From positions 744,001-808,000 of the forward strand of contig NZ_CP017713.1 in assembly GCF_002706425.1 (NCBI RefSeq): 64,000 nucleotides of DNA. The letters run 5' to 3'. The notes beneath the pieces were generated by a model. The model did not search any database and was not told the origin of the DNA. It saw only the letters and a program-made list of their open reading frames with translations. How positions within the stretch are numbered: the stretch's first letter is position 1; each line of letters begins with the position of its first letter. The stretch comes from Loigolactobacillus coryniformis subsp. coryniformis KCTC 3167 = DSM 20001. Lineage in GTDB: Bacteria > Bacillota > Bacilli > Lactobacillales > Lactobacillaceae. The position numbers and the translations under genes are program-made. Below are positions 28,192 to 36,877 of this stretch, one piece after another.

Positions 28192-30227
28192 TTGTGCTTT
28201 GGTCGCTGCTTAGTTGGCAATTTACGGCGCATGGCGTTTTGTTTAACAACGAGATTCAGTGGCTTGCCATTCGTCTGCTTAAGTTGCCGTTTTGTGCCTG
28301 CTTTGGGTGCTGTGGTGAATGATTGTTTTGTGTGCGGTGTCGGTGTTTTGATTGGATCTTTCGGATGGGCTAATTTAGTCGTACTTGGATCACGTGGCTT
28401 GAGTTGCGTGACAGATGAAGCTGTCGGCTTTTTCTTGATCGGATCAGAATTAGATGGTTGCCGTGGATTCTTAGGTGGATCAACCACTAGTTTACGTCGT
28501 TGCATTTCTTCACAACGTTTCTTTGCGGCCAGTTCGCGTTCTGATTGATTGTCTTGGCGTTGATTTTTCAAGCCATTTTTGAAATCATCGATTCCCTTTT
28601 TAGCCGTTGCTTTGCCTTGATGTAGGCCGTACTTAGTATTGGTTGGTAAGTCCTTTAACTGTTCCTTAGTCCGTTTGGCAGTTGCGGCCATTTTCTTTTT
28701 GGTGTCTAATGCGGCACCGACTTTTTTACCGGCACGGGTCATCTTGCTAGTGGTGGCATCGCGTTTATTTGGTTGGGGTCGTTTGGGCTTACCTTTACTG
28801 TTTGCGTCAGTACCAGTTTCAGGCTGTGGTTGCGATCGTGGTTTTAAACCGCGGGCGAGCATACCACCCATTGCGGCGTTACCCATGACTTGCCGGATCA
28901 AACGACTACCACTGCGGCGCAGACGACTGGCACCAGCTTGAGAGTCAGAACTTTTAAGTTGCATCATCCCCATTAAATCGCCCAGTTTCATCCAGATACC
29001 GGCAAAGATGACAATTTGGAGAAAGGCAACTAGGAAGAATGGGGTGGTGGTCGATAGTCCATAGATCATGGTGGAAAGGCAGAAGGTCAACGTTAAGACG
29101 ATGGTGATGCCAGCCCGCATCATGATCGTATTGAATAGACGTAAAACCGCCGTTTTCATTAGGCCGTTAAAGCCTGGGATCATAGCTAAGAGACAACTGA
29201 TCGGCAAGAAAATGGCGTAGATAATGAAGAGGATCTGACTAAATAACATCATTGCCATTAGAAAGAATACAAATATGGTGATCGCGATATCGAAGATACT
29301 GACAAAGGTGGTCACGCCTAAACGTTGAATCGTTTTGACCGCCGATAGATTGTCGTTTTCTTTATCCTCAATTTCAGCTTTGACGATCTCGGTGCGGTCT
29401 TTACCTTTGTTTTTGAATGGATCAGTTTTGACCAGCTTATTGACGCGGTCTTCACCAACTTCTTTAATATTGGAATCGCCAAACTGTAATAACGTCCACG
29501 GCTGTTTGACCTGAATGTTGAATAAGGTTTCACGAATCGCATCAACACCGTTTTTTGAGGTGGATTGCTTATTTTGCATGATCATTTTAGAACCTGTATT
29601 TAAAGCCGAAGTACTCATATCGGCGGAAAATTGATTGATCTTACCAATATAATCGGGTGAGTAGGCAATGAAGCTCGCTGATAGAATGAAAATCACCACA
29701 AAATTGACCACCGCTGAGATAGCTTTGGAAGATTCACGTTTGACCAGGCCGGTATAGGCGACATATACACCGAGCACTAACACCAGTAACAAAAGCATAC
29801 CGGGATAAAAGCCATCGTAACTAAACCCATTTTTAGAAACGCCAGCGAGTAGCTGCATATTTTTGCCAATGGCATCAGTCGTATCTTTGATGAAGTCTAA
29901 TGAATAAGCTTGTTGAATCAGGTAGCCAGTGGCGTAGGAAAGATAAACTGAGATCAACCACAGAAAGTTAGTGATGGCATAAACGGCGTACATCACCGAC
30001 TTACCAATACCATCACCCCAGTTCCACGGCAACCAATCCCATGATGAATCAACGAAATAATCTAATTGATAATTGTTGACCGGGTATTTAGAAAATTCGT
30101 GTTTATTATTGACGGTTTCATCGACTAAGCCGGCTGCGTGGACACTTTGGAGCGAAGTAGCACTCACTAACACCACGACTAGTACAAGGCCAATCAGTAA
30201 TAAAAGTCGTTTTTTACGGGGCGACAT
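28188..30227 (-). CDS. VirB6/TrbL-like conjugation membrane protein (Tn916 Orf15-like)
   Basis: 679 aa. A signal-like N-terminus (RLLLLIGLVLVVVLVSA) is followed by six to eight membrane segments up to about residue 420, then a long basic low-complexity tail rich in Lys, Pro and Thr (about 450-679). This is the layout of the polytopic channel subunit of Tn916-type systems. It directly follows the VirB4 gene (no gap) and overlaps the NlpC/P60 gene. Confidence 0.85.
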   Translation of the reverse strand: MSPRKKRLLLLIGLVLVVVLVSATSLQSVHAAGLVDETVNNKHEFSKYPVNNYQLDYFVDSSWDWLPWNWGDGIGKSVMYAVYAITNFLWLISVYLSYATGYLIQQAYSLDFIKDTTDAIGKNMQLLAGVSKNGFSYDGFYPGMLLLLVLVLGVYVAYTGLVKRESSKAISAVVNFVVIFILSASFIAYSPDYIGKINQFSADMSTSALNTGSKMIMQNKQSTSKNGVDAIRETLFNIQVKQPWTLLQFGDSNIKEVGEDRVNKLVKTDPFKNKGKDRTEIVKAEIEDKENDNLSAVKTIQRLGVTTFVSIFDIAITIFVFFLMAMMLFSQILFIIYAIFLPISCLLAMIPGFNGLMKTAVLRLFNTIMMRAGITIVLTLTFCLSTMIYGLSTTTPFFLVAFLQIVIFAGIWMKLGDLMGMMQLKSSDSQAGASRLRRSGSRLIRQVMGNAAMGGMLARGLKPRSQPQPETGTDANSKGKPKRPQPNKRDATTSKMTRAGKKVGAALDTKKKMAATAKRTKEQLKDLPTNTKYGLHQGKATAKKGIDDFKNGLKNQRQDNQSERELAAKKRCEEMQRRKLVVDPPKNPRQPSNSDPIKKKPTASSVTQLKPRDPSTTKLAHPKDPIKTPTPHTKQSFTTAPKAGTKRQLKQTNGKPLNLVVKQNAMRRKLPTKQRPKHK

Positions 30228-32681
30228 TTACTCACCTCCAGTTATCTGCGCTGGTGGGCGAGTATCGAAAGCCTTGTATAAGTGTTCAAAGATGTAATCA
30301 AAGTGCAGAACGCCGACATGACCCCAAATATCTTGGAATAAGCATTCACCATTATCTAGTGAACGTAAGCGGTGTTGATTGCTTTCATCTTCGGCGTCTA
30401 GGCCAAAGAAAGTGAGCGTGTTTTTGATTTCATTGATATCGGTCGAGCGAAAGGCAAATTTCATACCGATATTATTTTTCATCTTTTCGTCTAAGAGATC
30501 ATTGGCATTTTGGGTGACCAGATAAACGCCGGCGTTCATTGAGCGACCTTCACGGATCAATTTCATGGATAAGGCTTTACCTTGCGCCACGTTCAGAAAC
30601 GCCCAGGCTTCATCGAGATCCACAATTTTAAATTGCGAACGATCGGCATGGATAAAGTCGATGGCAAAAGTCGAGATGATCATCAACATGGCTACGGATA
30701 ACGTTTCCGCGGTGATGTATTCTTCTTGGGTTTTGTCGGCATCCGGTAAGACCAAATCGGCAATTTGAATGATATTGATTTTGCGGTCCAAGGCGATCGA
30801 ACGGCGAGTGGAGCCATTTGAAAAGAGTAAGGCAGCAAAATCATAGTCGGTGAACGATTCAATATGATCAGCGATATTGTTGGCAATCGGCGTCCCTTCG
30901 CGGCGCAGTTCAGTGATCACTTTCAATAATCCTGGTTGTGGATCAAGGGTGACGTTGCGAATTGCTTTACGTAAAGTAGGAAATCGTTCGGCATCACGAC
31001 TAGAGATCCCGGTCAAAAAGGTTAAAGTATCGACTGCCAAACTTTCAGAATCTTTTGGGTTGCTAAGAATGATGTAAGGATCAAGTAAACCACGATTAGC
31101 TTCTTCACTAGTTAAGTTAACGATATTGATATCGTCTTGCATGAAATCTAAATTTTTCGCCCAATCAGTTCGTTCCGATTTTGGATCAAGAATTAAAGCT
31201 TGCGCGCCATAGAGGACGGCGTAATAGACAAGTAAGTTATTAGAAAATGATTTACCACCACCTAGTGAACCTAAAAACGCGGCGGAAAGGGCATTCGTTA
31301 CGGTTCCTTTCAAACCTTGTGCGGCTAAGTCAGGTTTGATGAAAACATTACGACCGGTATCCACGTTGTAGCCCACATAAATGCCTTCACGTTCACCTAA
31401 AGCTTGGGTAGCACCGAAGCCTAATGAGGCAATGAAATCACTAGTCACATATTGAATGTAGTCGTTCATGTAGCGCTTTGATGCGGGCATAAACTCACTG
31501 TGTAAGCCCAGCATATCGCCGAAAGGGCGAACTAATTTGATGTTCAACGAATCATAGAAATCAAGCACTTGATCGGCACGCTTTTTCATTTCATCGTAGC
31601 TTTTGCCACTGACGCGAATAACATAGGAAATTTTGTACATCGCGTCTTTAGTTTGATCAAGTTCAGCTTCTAGGTCGTCAACGGAATCAAGGGCATCGGC
31701 GACACCGCGAGTGGTTTCATTATTAGATTCATAGGCGTGATTATCTAAATCTTTCAGCTCTTTCTTTTTGTTACGGACCTTAGTTAACGCCTTTTTGTTA
31801 GTCACAATTTCAACATTTAGTGAGGTATCAATGGGAAAGTCGAATTGTTGTTGCTGGAAATAGAAAACCTCACTACCAGGAAAATCTAATTCACCAACAA
31901 TATCGGACAAGGCCATATAGGTGACATAGGATTCAGTAAAGCCGTGGGTAATGATCAAGTAACGTTGCTTTTGTTCGATCAATGAGCGGGTTGGTTTGAT
32001 CAAGTCATATTTTTTGATCACTGTATCTTGATCATCTTTTTGTCGTGGCAGGTGGTATTGGTAGTCTTCATAATCTTGCCCTGACATACCGTAGAGATGT
32101 TCTAACAAGTAGCCAAAATCATCTTTGATCAGTGGTCGAATTTTAAAGCGACGACTGACTTTATCGGCCAGAAAACGGGCGACTTTACGAAATCGATCAA
32201 CTTCACTGTTGTTCATCACCATGAAGTCACCGGTATATTTTTCGTTGAATTCGTGGAGAAAGTCCTGAATGCCGAGCATAATATCATGCCAAACGCCTTT
32301 GGCGGATAGCTCGCGATCATTTAACAACAGTTTGAAACCAATAAAAAAACGATAATCAACTTGATTATCGCCAATATTGTCGATCAATGCGGCGGTTTGA
32401 CCGTCAATATGCGTATCGGCAATACTTTTTAAATTACCTTTGACCGTGGCTTTGGAACGGCGCATCGTGTCTTTGATACTGGATTCGGTGGCAAGCTGCA
32501 AGAGATGCAGTTTACCATCACGGTTTTGTGAGATCAACTGACGGAAATTTTCGTGGACTTCCGCTTTTTGATCAGGCGAGAGAAAGGAATAGTTGTAGGG
32601 GACAAGTTCGTAATAGGCGAAGCATTCGCCATCACGATTAAATACTAAATTGTCTTCGATATATTTTATGGGAAACTTCAC
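30228..32681 (-). CDS. VirB4-like conjugation ATPase (Tn916 Orf16-like)
   Basis: 817 aa. The C-terminal ATPase domain has Walker A GSLGGGKS at residues 471-478 and Walker B in FKIVDLDEAWAFLN; the conserved ALILDPKSERTDW follows Walker A. The N-terminal domain is the TraC/VirB4 type. It powers the mating channel. It overlaps tcpE by 4 nt and abuts the VirB6-like gene. Confidence 0.93.
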   Translation of the reverse strand: MKFPIKYIEDNLVFNRDGECFAYYELVPYNYSFLSPDQKAEVHENFRQLISQNRDGKLHLLQLATESSIKDTMRRSKATVKGNLKSIADTHIDGQTAALIDNIGDNQVDYRFFIGFKLLLNDRELSAKGVWHDIMLGIQDFLHEFNEKYTGDFMVMNNSEVDRFRKVARFLADKVSRRFKIRPLIKDDFGYLLEHLYGMSGQDYEDYQYHLPRQKDDQDTVIKKYDLIKPTRSLIEQKQRYLIITHGFTESYVTYMALSDIVGELDFPGSEVFYFQQQQFDFPIDTSLNVEIVTNKKALTKVRNKKKELKDLDNHAYESNNETTRGVADALDSVDDLEAELDQTKDAMYKISYVIRVSGKSYDEMKKRADQVLDFYDSLNIKLVRPFGDMLGLHSEFMPASKRYMNDYIQYVTSDFIASLGFGATQALGEREGIYVGYNVDTGRNVFIKPDLAAQGLKGTVTNALSAAFLGSLGGGKSFSNNLLVYYAVLYGAQALILDPKSERTDWAKNLDFMQDDINIVNLTSEEANRGLLDPYIILSNPKDSESLAVDTLTFLTGISSRDAERFPTLRKAIRNVTLDPQPGLLKVITELRREGTPIANNIADHIESFTDYDFAALLFSNGSTRRSIALDRKINIIQIADLVLPDADKTQEEYITAETLSVAMLMIISTFAIDFIHADRSQFKIVDLDEAWAFLNVAQGKALSMKLIREGRSMNAGVYLVTQNANDLLDEKMKNNIGMKFAFRSTDINEIKNTLTFFGLDAEDESNQHRLRSLDNGECLFQDIWGHVGVLHFDYIFEHLYKAFDTRPPAQITGGE

Positions 32682-33058
32682 TGGTCGAACCTCCTTACGT
32701 GAGTGATGTGGTCAAGGACATGGGCTTTAACAGGTTTGACTGACCGTCCGGCAAACGTGACTTTCTGGGCGGTAAAATAAGTGATCACCGAGCGCAGAAA
32801 ACCTAGTGGCCGTTTGTTATCAAAAGTCTTTTGACTCATGAACCAAGTAATGGCCGCCGGAATACCGAGATATTTCAGGAATGCGCCATCAATGAAACTA
32901 AGTGGTGGTACATCACCAAGCAACATGACCAAAAATAAGGCGACGATGAACCAAGTCATTTGCGTGAATGTGACGGGGAACGGTAGATTAACATCGTTGA
33001 TCGCGTAAAGCACTTTTTCCACGGACCAAATGCTGGTGTAACTACGAATCTTTTTCAT
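32678..33058 (-). CDS. tcpE: Conjugation membrane protein TcpE (Tn916 Orf17-like)
   Basis: 126 aa with two membrane segments (MTWFIVALFLVMLLGDVPPL and FLKYLGIPAAITWFMSQ), then a basic tail. The ATG at 33058 follows GGAGG; the frame is open 80 codons further up but that stretch runs over the ardA region in another frame. TcpE proteins bridge channel parts in Tn916 and pCW3-like systems. Confidence 0.85.
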   Translation of the reverse strand: MKKIRSYTSIWSVEKVLYAINDVNLPFPVTFTQMTWFIVALFLVMLLGDVPPLSFIDGAFLKYLGIPAAITWFMSQKTFDNKRPLGFLRSVITYFTAQKVTFAGRSVKPVKAHVLDHITHVRRFDQ

Positions 33059-33125
33059 AAGTGACCTCCTTTCTTTGGGGTAAAGAGGACTGATCCATTT
33101 GCTAGACCAGCCCCCGAGCAGAAAC

Positions 33126-33629
33126 TTAATTTGCGTATTCATAAATAGCGCTGTTAGTAACCAAGTAATTACCTTCAATTTCCATATCGCGACCCAGTGC
33201 TTCAAAGTCGAGGTAGGCAATGACTTGATCTGGCAGGTCACCGAAAACGGCACCAGATTCCACAGCATCTTGTGCCAGCTCGGCCATATCTGAAACACCT
33301 TTATAGATAATGATATCCTCAGCGTTTTCAGCTAGTTCTTCAATATCACGGAACCATTCGCCAATCAAGGCACTAACGTCAGCGCCAAAATCATATTCTT
33401 CAAGCCGTTCTAAAGCGGCATACTTACGATTGATCTCGTCTATTGAATCAAAGCGATCAATTTCAAATGGTGCTTCGTAATCATGGATCGCGTACTCTTC
33501 ACTGTCATTTTTCAATTCCAGTTGTTCGGCAATAGCGTCAGGGTATAACGGCGGTGTGAACCATTTGCCAGTGGGTTTGCCTTGATTGTAATAACCTAAG
33601 TTGACGATAAAAACGCGTACCGTTTCCAT
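33126..33629 (-). CDS. ardA: Antirestriction protein ArdA (Tn916 Orf18-like)
   Basis: 167-aa very acidic protein that mimics DNA and blocks type I restriction enzymes during entry into a new host. The family pattern VFIVNLGYYNQGKPTGKWF at the start and a high density of Asp/Glu throughout (EEYAIHDYEAPFEIDRFDS) support it. It lies between tcpD and tcpE as in Tn916-like elements. GAGGGAG precedes the ATG. Confidence 0.93.
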   Translation of the reverse strand: METVRVFIVNLGYYNQGKPTGKWFTPPLYPDAIAEQLELKNDSEEYAIHDYEAPFEIDRFDSIDEINRKYAALERLEEYDFGADVSALIGEWFRDIEELAENAEDIIIYKGVSDMAELAQDAVESGAVFGDLPDQVIAYLDFEALGRDMEIEGNYLVTNSAIYEYAN

Positions 33630-33654
33630 TTAGCTCCCTCTTTTCTTGCAGTAA

Positions 33655-33876
33655 TTAGGCACCAACAACACGATTGAATAAGTTCAATAGCACATCTTTG
33701 ACGCCGGCGGTATTAAATACCAGCCCCACGGCGATCAATGCAATGATCAGAAAGCCGATCAGTTTAGAAAATTCACGTTTAAAGCCTAAGAAAACACCGA
33801 TCACTGCAATTGCCATTAGCACTAAAGACTGGGCGTTGCTTGTAAACCAGTTGAAGAGATTTTGTCCAAAGTTCAT
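33655..33876 (-). CDS. tcpD: Small membrane protein TcpD
   Basis: 73 aa with two hydrophobic helices (LVLMAIAVIGVFLGF and LIGFLIIALIAVGLVF) separated by a short basic loop, as in TcpD of clostridial and Tn916-type transfer regions. GAAAGGAA precedes the ATG. Small size makes the name less certain than for neighbours. Confidence 0.7.
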   Translation of the reverse strand: MNFGQNLFNWFTSNAQSLVLMAIAVIGVFLGFKREFSKLIGFLIIALIAVGLVFNTAGVKDVLLNLFNRVVGA

Positions 33877-33899
33877 TTATTATCAATTCCTTTCTAAAT

Positions 33900-34622
33900 T
33901 TACCAAAGTGAGGTTTGCGACGAGTGATGTTGCTTGATCCGAGCTAAGGCCTTTTGATAATAATTTGGATCAAGTTCGTAACCAATGTAGTGCCGGTCAG
34001 TATTAATACAAGCAATAGCCGTTGTGGCGGAACCCATGCAATTATCTAAAACAACTTGTCCGGGTAACGTATAAGTTTTGATCAGGTATTCAAACAATGC
34101 GACTGGCTTCTGGGTTGGGTGCCAAATATTTTTATCAGCTTTAAACCGTAGAATATCATTCGGATAGTTCTGGTACTCTTGAACATATTGTTCTGGCGCT
34201 GCCCATGGGTGTACTTGGTTACCAAAGCCTTTAGTTTGCGCATTAGTGATGGTTTTGTTCATGGGCATCAGGTCCTGTGGGTAATAGAACATGGCATTAT
34301 CAGAATTAGCCACCGGCGCTTTTGAAAATACAAGTACTTCTTCATACCGTGACATTGGCCGATGGTGGGCGTTAATAAAATTAGTGACATTACTTTTGAC
34401 CCAGACCCACTTGTAACGGAATAGTTCAGGCTGGGAGTTGTAGAGCTGAAAACTAAAACGTTGATTACTGGTTAGAACAATTGCACTGCGAGGTTTGATC
34501 AAACGTAAATATTGTTGCCAAAGTTGTTCAAACGGAATGATCGAATCCCATGTGTTAGGAGTTGTGCCGTAAGGAAGATCACAAAGAATCAAGTCAACGG
34601 ATTGATCCGGTAGTTTCTTCAT
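33900..34622 (-). CDS. Orphan DNA methyltransferase (N6-adenine/N4-cytosine type)
   Basis: 240 aa from the ATG at 34622. The catalytic motif is DLPYGTTPNTWD (a D-L-P-Y form of DPPY) and the AdoMet motif is VVLDNCMGSATTAIA near the C-terminus, the beta-class order. HPTQKPVALFEYLIKTY is also typical. No restriction gene is nearby, so it may protect the element on entry. In-frame codons upstream (34623-34649) read Ile-Tyr-Asn-Glu-Asp-Cys-Leu-Leu-Gly, a normal methyltransferase N-terminus, yet no standard start codon precedes them; the N-terminus may be damaged. Confidence 0.82.
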   Translation of the reverse strand: MKKLPDQSVDLILCDLPYGTTPNTWDSIIPFEQLWQQYLRLIKPRSAIVLTSNQRFSFQLYNSQPELFRYKWVWVKSNVTNFINAHHRPMSRYEEVLVFSKAPVANSDNAMFYYPQDLMPMNKTITNAQTKGFGNQVHPWAAPEQYVQEYQNYPNDILRFKADKNIWHPTQKPVALFEYLIKTYTLPGQVVLDNCMGSATTAIACINTDRHYIGYELDPNYYQKALARIKQHHSSQTSLW

Positions 34623-34763
34623 TCCAAGTAAACAGTCTTCATTATAAATAGTGTCAAGTAAAATATTGGTTTCACCGCCACAGGTTTATTTCAGTACTTG
34701 CTCCTTTTAAATTGCATTATTTTTGTCAGGGTATAACGCGACCATTCAGTAGTAGTTGTTAAT

Positions 34764-35057
34764 CTAAAAACGTTGATTTAGTAAGGCTAAGCCAGTTTTG
34801 GCACTGACACTAAATAAGAAATTCAGATATTCATCGTTGTAACAGGGTTTACCGTAAACGTTAAGCATTGGCGTTGGCCGATGAATTGAAAAACGCCAAT
34901 CAAAGTAATCGACCGGTGTGGAGAAGTACTGGGTCATTTCGAAAAGTTGTAGATAGTTTGTATCTTCCACCAGGCCGATAATTTGACCATGATAGTCATA
35001 AGCATTGAAGATCCAATCCTTATGTTCAGTGATCAAGGTTGCTAGGGGACTATTCAT
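34764..35057 (-). CDS. Small paralogue B of a tandem pair, unknown function
   Basis: 97 aa, not recognised. It shares with the gene just upstream a core LQLFExTxF...PVxYxxWRFxxxxPxPxLxVxGxP, so the two are tandem duplicates. No signal peptide or membrane segment is seen. It overlaps paralogue A by 8 nt and lies where Tn916-like elements have the small Orf19 region. Confidence 0.65.
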   Translation of the reverse strand: MNSPLATLITEHKDWIFNAYDYHGQIIGLVEDTNYLQLFEMTQYFSTPVDYFDWRFSIHRPTPMLNVYGKPCYNDEYLNFLFSVSAKTGLALLNQRF

Positions 35058-35370
35058 GCTGATCTCGATTGTTTGTTTGATATTGACCGTAAATCGGAAT
35101 ATGATATTGGACGCTAATGGCGGTTATTTTTTTGAGTAAACATTTATCGTTTGACGGTATACCGTGAACATCCAATAAGGGTGACGGCCAATACAAACGA
35201 AAACGCCAAGCAATATAATTAACAGGTTTAACAAATTCGGTGAGTTCAAAGAGTTGTAATAAATTAGTGCGTTCGATCACGCCAACAATATGGTTACGAT
35301 AGCGATAAATATTTAACACATATTCTTTTTGGTCAGTAGATAGACTAACAAGGGGTAAGTTGGTATTCAA
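35050..35370 (-). CDS. Small paralogue A of a tandem pair, unknown function
   Basis: 106 aa, not recognised; homologous to the 97-aa gene downstream (LLQLFELTEFVKPVNYIAWR against the corresponding LQLFEMTQYFSTPVDYFDWR). The start overlaps the relaxase stop by 4 nt, so it is translated with the relaxase. The aromatic-rich core suggests a small folded domain, perhaps an accessory of relaxase or a regulator. Confidence 0.65.
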   Translation of the reverse strand: MNTNLPLVSLSTDQKEYVLNIYRYRNHIVGVIERTNLLQLFELTEFVKPVNYIAWRFRLYWPSPLLDVHGIPSNDKCLLKKITAISVQYHIPIYGQYQTNNRDQHE

Positions 35371-36566
35371 TCAGTTTCCTCCTTTGTAAAATAATCACCG
35401 ATTACGTTATCTTTAGTGACGGTGTGTTGTTCAAGCAGTTTTAGATGTTTCTGTTGGAGTTCAACACTTTTGATCATGGTCATCGTTTGATTGTTGCCTT
35501 CATAGCCATCAATTTTTAGCAGTACTTTTAACATTGGAGCGACTTGCTTTTTGATCCAACCGCGGGTTTTGCGTAGGTCGAATGGTTCAGGTTTTAGCGT
35601 AAGCCGCAAGGGCGGCCGTCCCTTACCACAAAAGGCCGCCCAAGTTTGATTAGTCGGCCAATTGGAACGTTCTTCACCTTTACCGGGATCTACGAAGCGA
35701 ACGTAGCGGGTGATAATGCCAAAGGCAGTACGTTCAACATTGCGATAACTGAGTAAATCTTCAATCGCAACGGTAGCCCGATCATTTTTCAAGCGAATTT
35801 CAAAACGATTCTTGATGCTAGTATCTGCGAATTCTTCACCATAGCGAAAAATTTGTTCGGCGGCCTTTTCATAAACACAAAAGTAGATATCACTTTTCAT
35901 AGAACCAATATATAGTGTGGCGCCTTCACCGTTGATGCCATCATCAGTCATGGCACCGGAGTTCAGACCTTGAAAGCGGCGCATAACAGAGACACATTCA
36001 TTGTGTTGACATTTAACAATTAATTCTGGAATATTTAACATGCCAACACGATCGTTGACGGCTAAGTCAATTCTTTTAAAGATGGCCTTAGCTTCGTAAC
36101 ATTTGCGGAAGAAATCAAACCATGTCTGGTTATGAGCTAGTAAAATACCTTCAAATTCACGGCAGCCTTGTCCTTTCAATTCGAGTAGAACACCTAACTT
36201 GTCGTTTGTCGGGGCAATCATGACCTGAATGTTGGAGAAGGTGTAGTGTGCTTCATAACCGTAGAAACCCCAGTCATCAAAGAGCATGTAATCTTTATTC
36301 AAATAAAGAAAATTCTGTAGTACCCAATCTACGTCATGTGTGGGGAAACGAATCCGGACATAGTCGATATTAAGATCCAATTCCGTTTCGTTGATCCAGT
36401 TATCAAGGGTCAAATCAATTTCTTCCTGTAGGGAAACACTGGCGTTTTGTTTGCCTGATTCCACGCGTTGCAAATGTTGGCGCGTAATACCAATTTTTTC
36501 GGCTAACTGAGCTTGAGTAAGTTCCAGCGCTTTGCGCTTAGCCTTAACGTTATCAGCCCATGTCAT
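35367..36566 (-). CDS. MobT-family relaxase (Tn916 Orf20-like)
   Basis: 399 aa. Residues 1-50 are a Cro/C1-type helix-turn-helix (LTQAQLAEKIGITRQHLQRV), the rest is a Rep_trans fold related to rolling-circle initiators (IFKRIDLAVNDRVGMLNIPE, NRFEIRLKNDRATVAIEDLL). It nicks oriT and stays bound to the transferred strand. Its gene is 131 nt from the oriT palindrome, the Tn916/ICEBs1 arrangement. Confidence 0.9.
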   Translation of the reverse strand: MTWADNVKAKRKALELTQAQLAEKIGITRQHLQRVESGKQNASVSLQEEIDLTLDNWINETELDLNIDYVRIRFPTHDVDWVLQNFLYLNKDYMLFDDWGFYGYEAHYTFSNIQVMIAPTNDKLGVLLELKGQGCREFEGILLAHNQTWFDFFRKCYEAKAIFKRIDLAVNDRVGMLNIPELIVKCQHNECVSVMRRFQGLNSGAMTDDGINGEGATLYIGSMKSDIYFCVYEKAAEQIFRYGEEFADTSIKNRFEIRLKNDRATVAIEDLLSYRNVERTAFGIITRYVRFVDPGKGEERSNWPTNQTWAAFCGKGRPPLRLTLKPEPFDLRKTRGWIKKQVAPMLKVLLKIDGYEGNNQTMTMIKSVELQQKHLKLLEQHTVTKDNVIGDYFTKEETD

Positions 36567-36593
36567 TGATCCACTTCCTTTTTAGGCAAAATA

Positions 36594-36625
36594 AAAAGCA
36601 ACTTTTTTAGGTCAAAGTTGCTTTT
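36594..36625 (-). terminator. Terminator-like hairpin before the relaxase
   Basis: AAAAGCAACTTT (36594-36605) and AAAGTTGCTTTT (36614-36625) pair perfectly; T-rich tails exist on both strands. It stands in the leader of the relaxase gene, 28 nt before its start. Confidence 0.65.
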
Positions 36626-36697
36626 GCAAGATCGTATTTAATTGTTGATATATCACGGTTGATACATGTTTTTGCGATGTTGAATTGTCTATTTCTA

Positions 36698-36796
36698 CCC
36701 CCCTGTTAGATACTGGGGGTTGAGCGACCGGCTAAAGCCGGCCGCAGCCCGCTCGCGCTTTTCGCGTTGCCACGCGGCGGGCTGGTACTTGTTGCC
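36698..36796. other. Origin of transfer oriT with adjacent structured GC-rich DNA
   Basis: CCCCCC (36698-36703), TGTTAGATACT, GGGGG (36715-36719): read on the minus strand this contains TATCTAACAGGGGGG, the form of the Tn916/ICEBs1 nick region as I recall it. Next come CCGGC-TAAA-GCCGG (36728-36741) and a long arm AGCCCGC (36747-36753) against GCGGGCT (36777-36783) enclosing CGCG-CTTTT-CGCG. This GC-rich block stands out from the AT-rich DNA on either side. Confidence 0.8.
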
Positions 36797-36877
36797 AAGT
36801 TTCTAATTAATAGTATTAGTATCGCTAATTTTGCTGTAGTATTACCTTAAGACTGGTCATAAAGGAGTTTTGGGGTA

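Noticed and set aside
33059-33298. N-terminal extension of TcpE
   Set aside because: Open frame only; it overlaps ardA coding in another frame and the ribosome site lies at the ATG of 33058.
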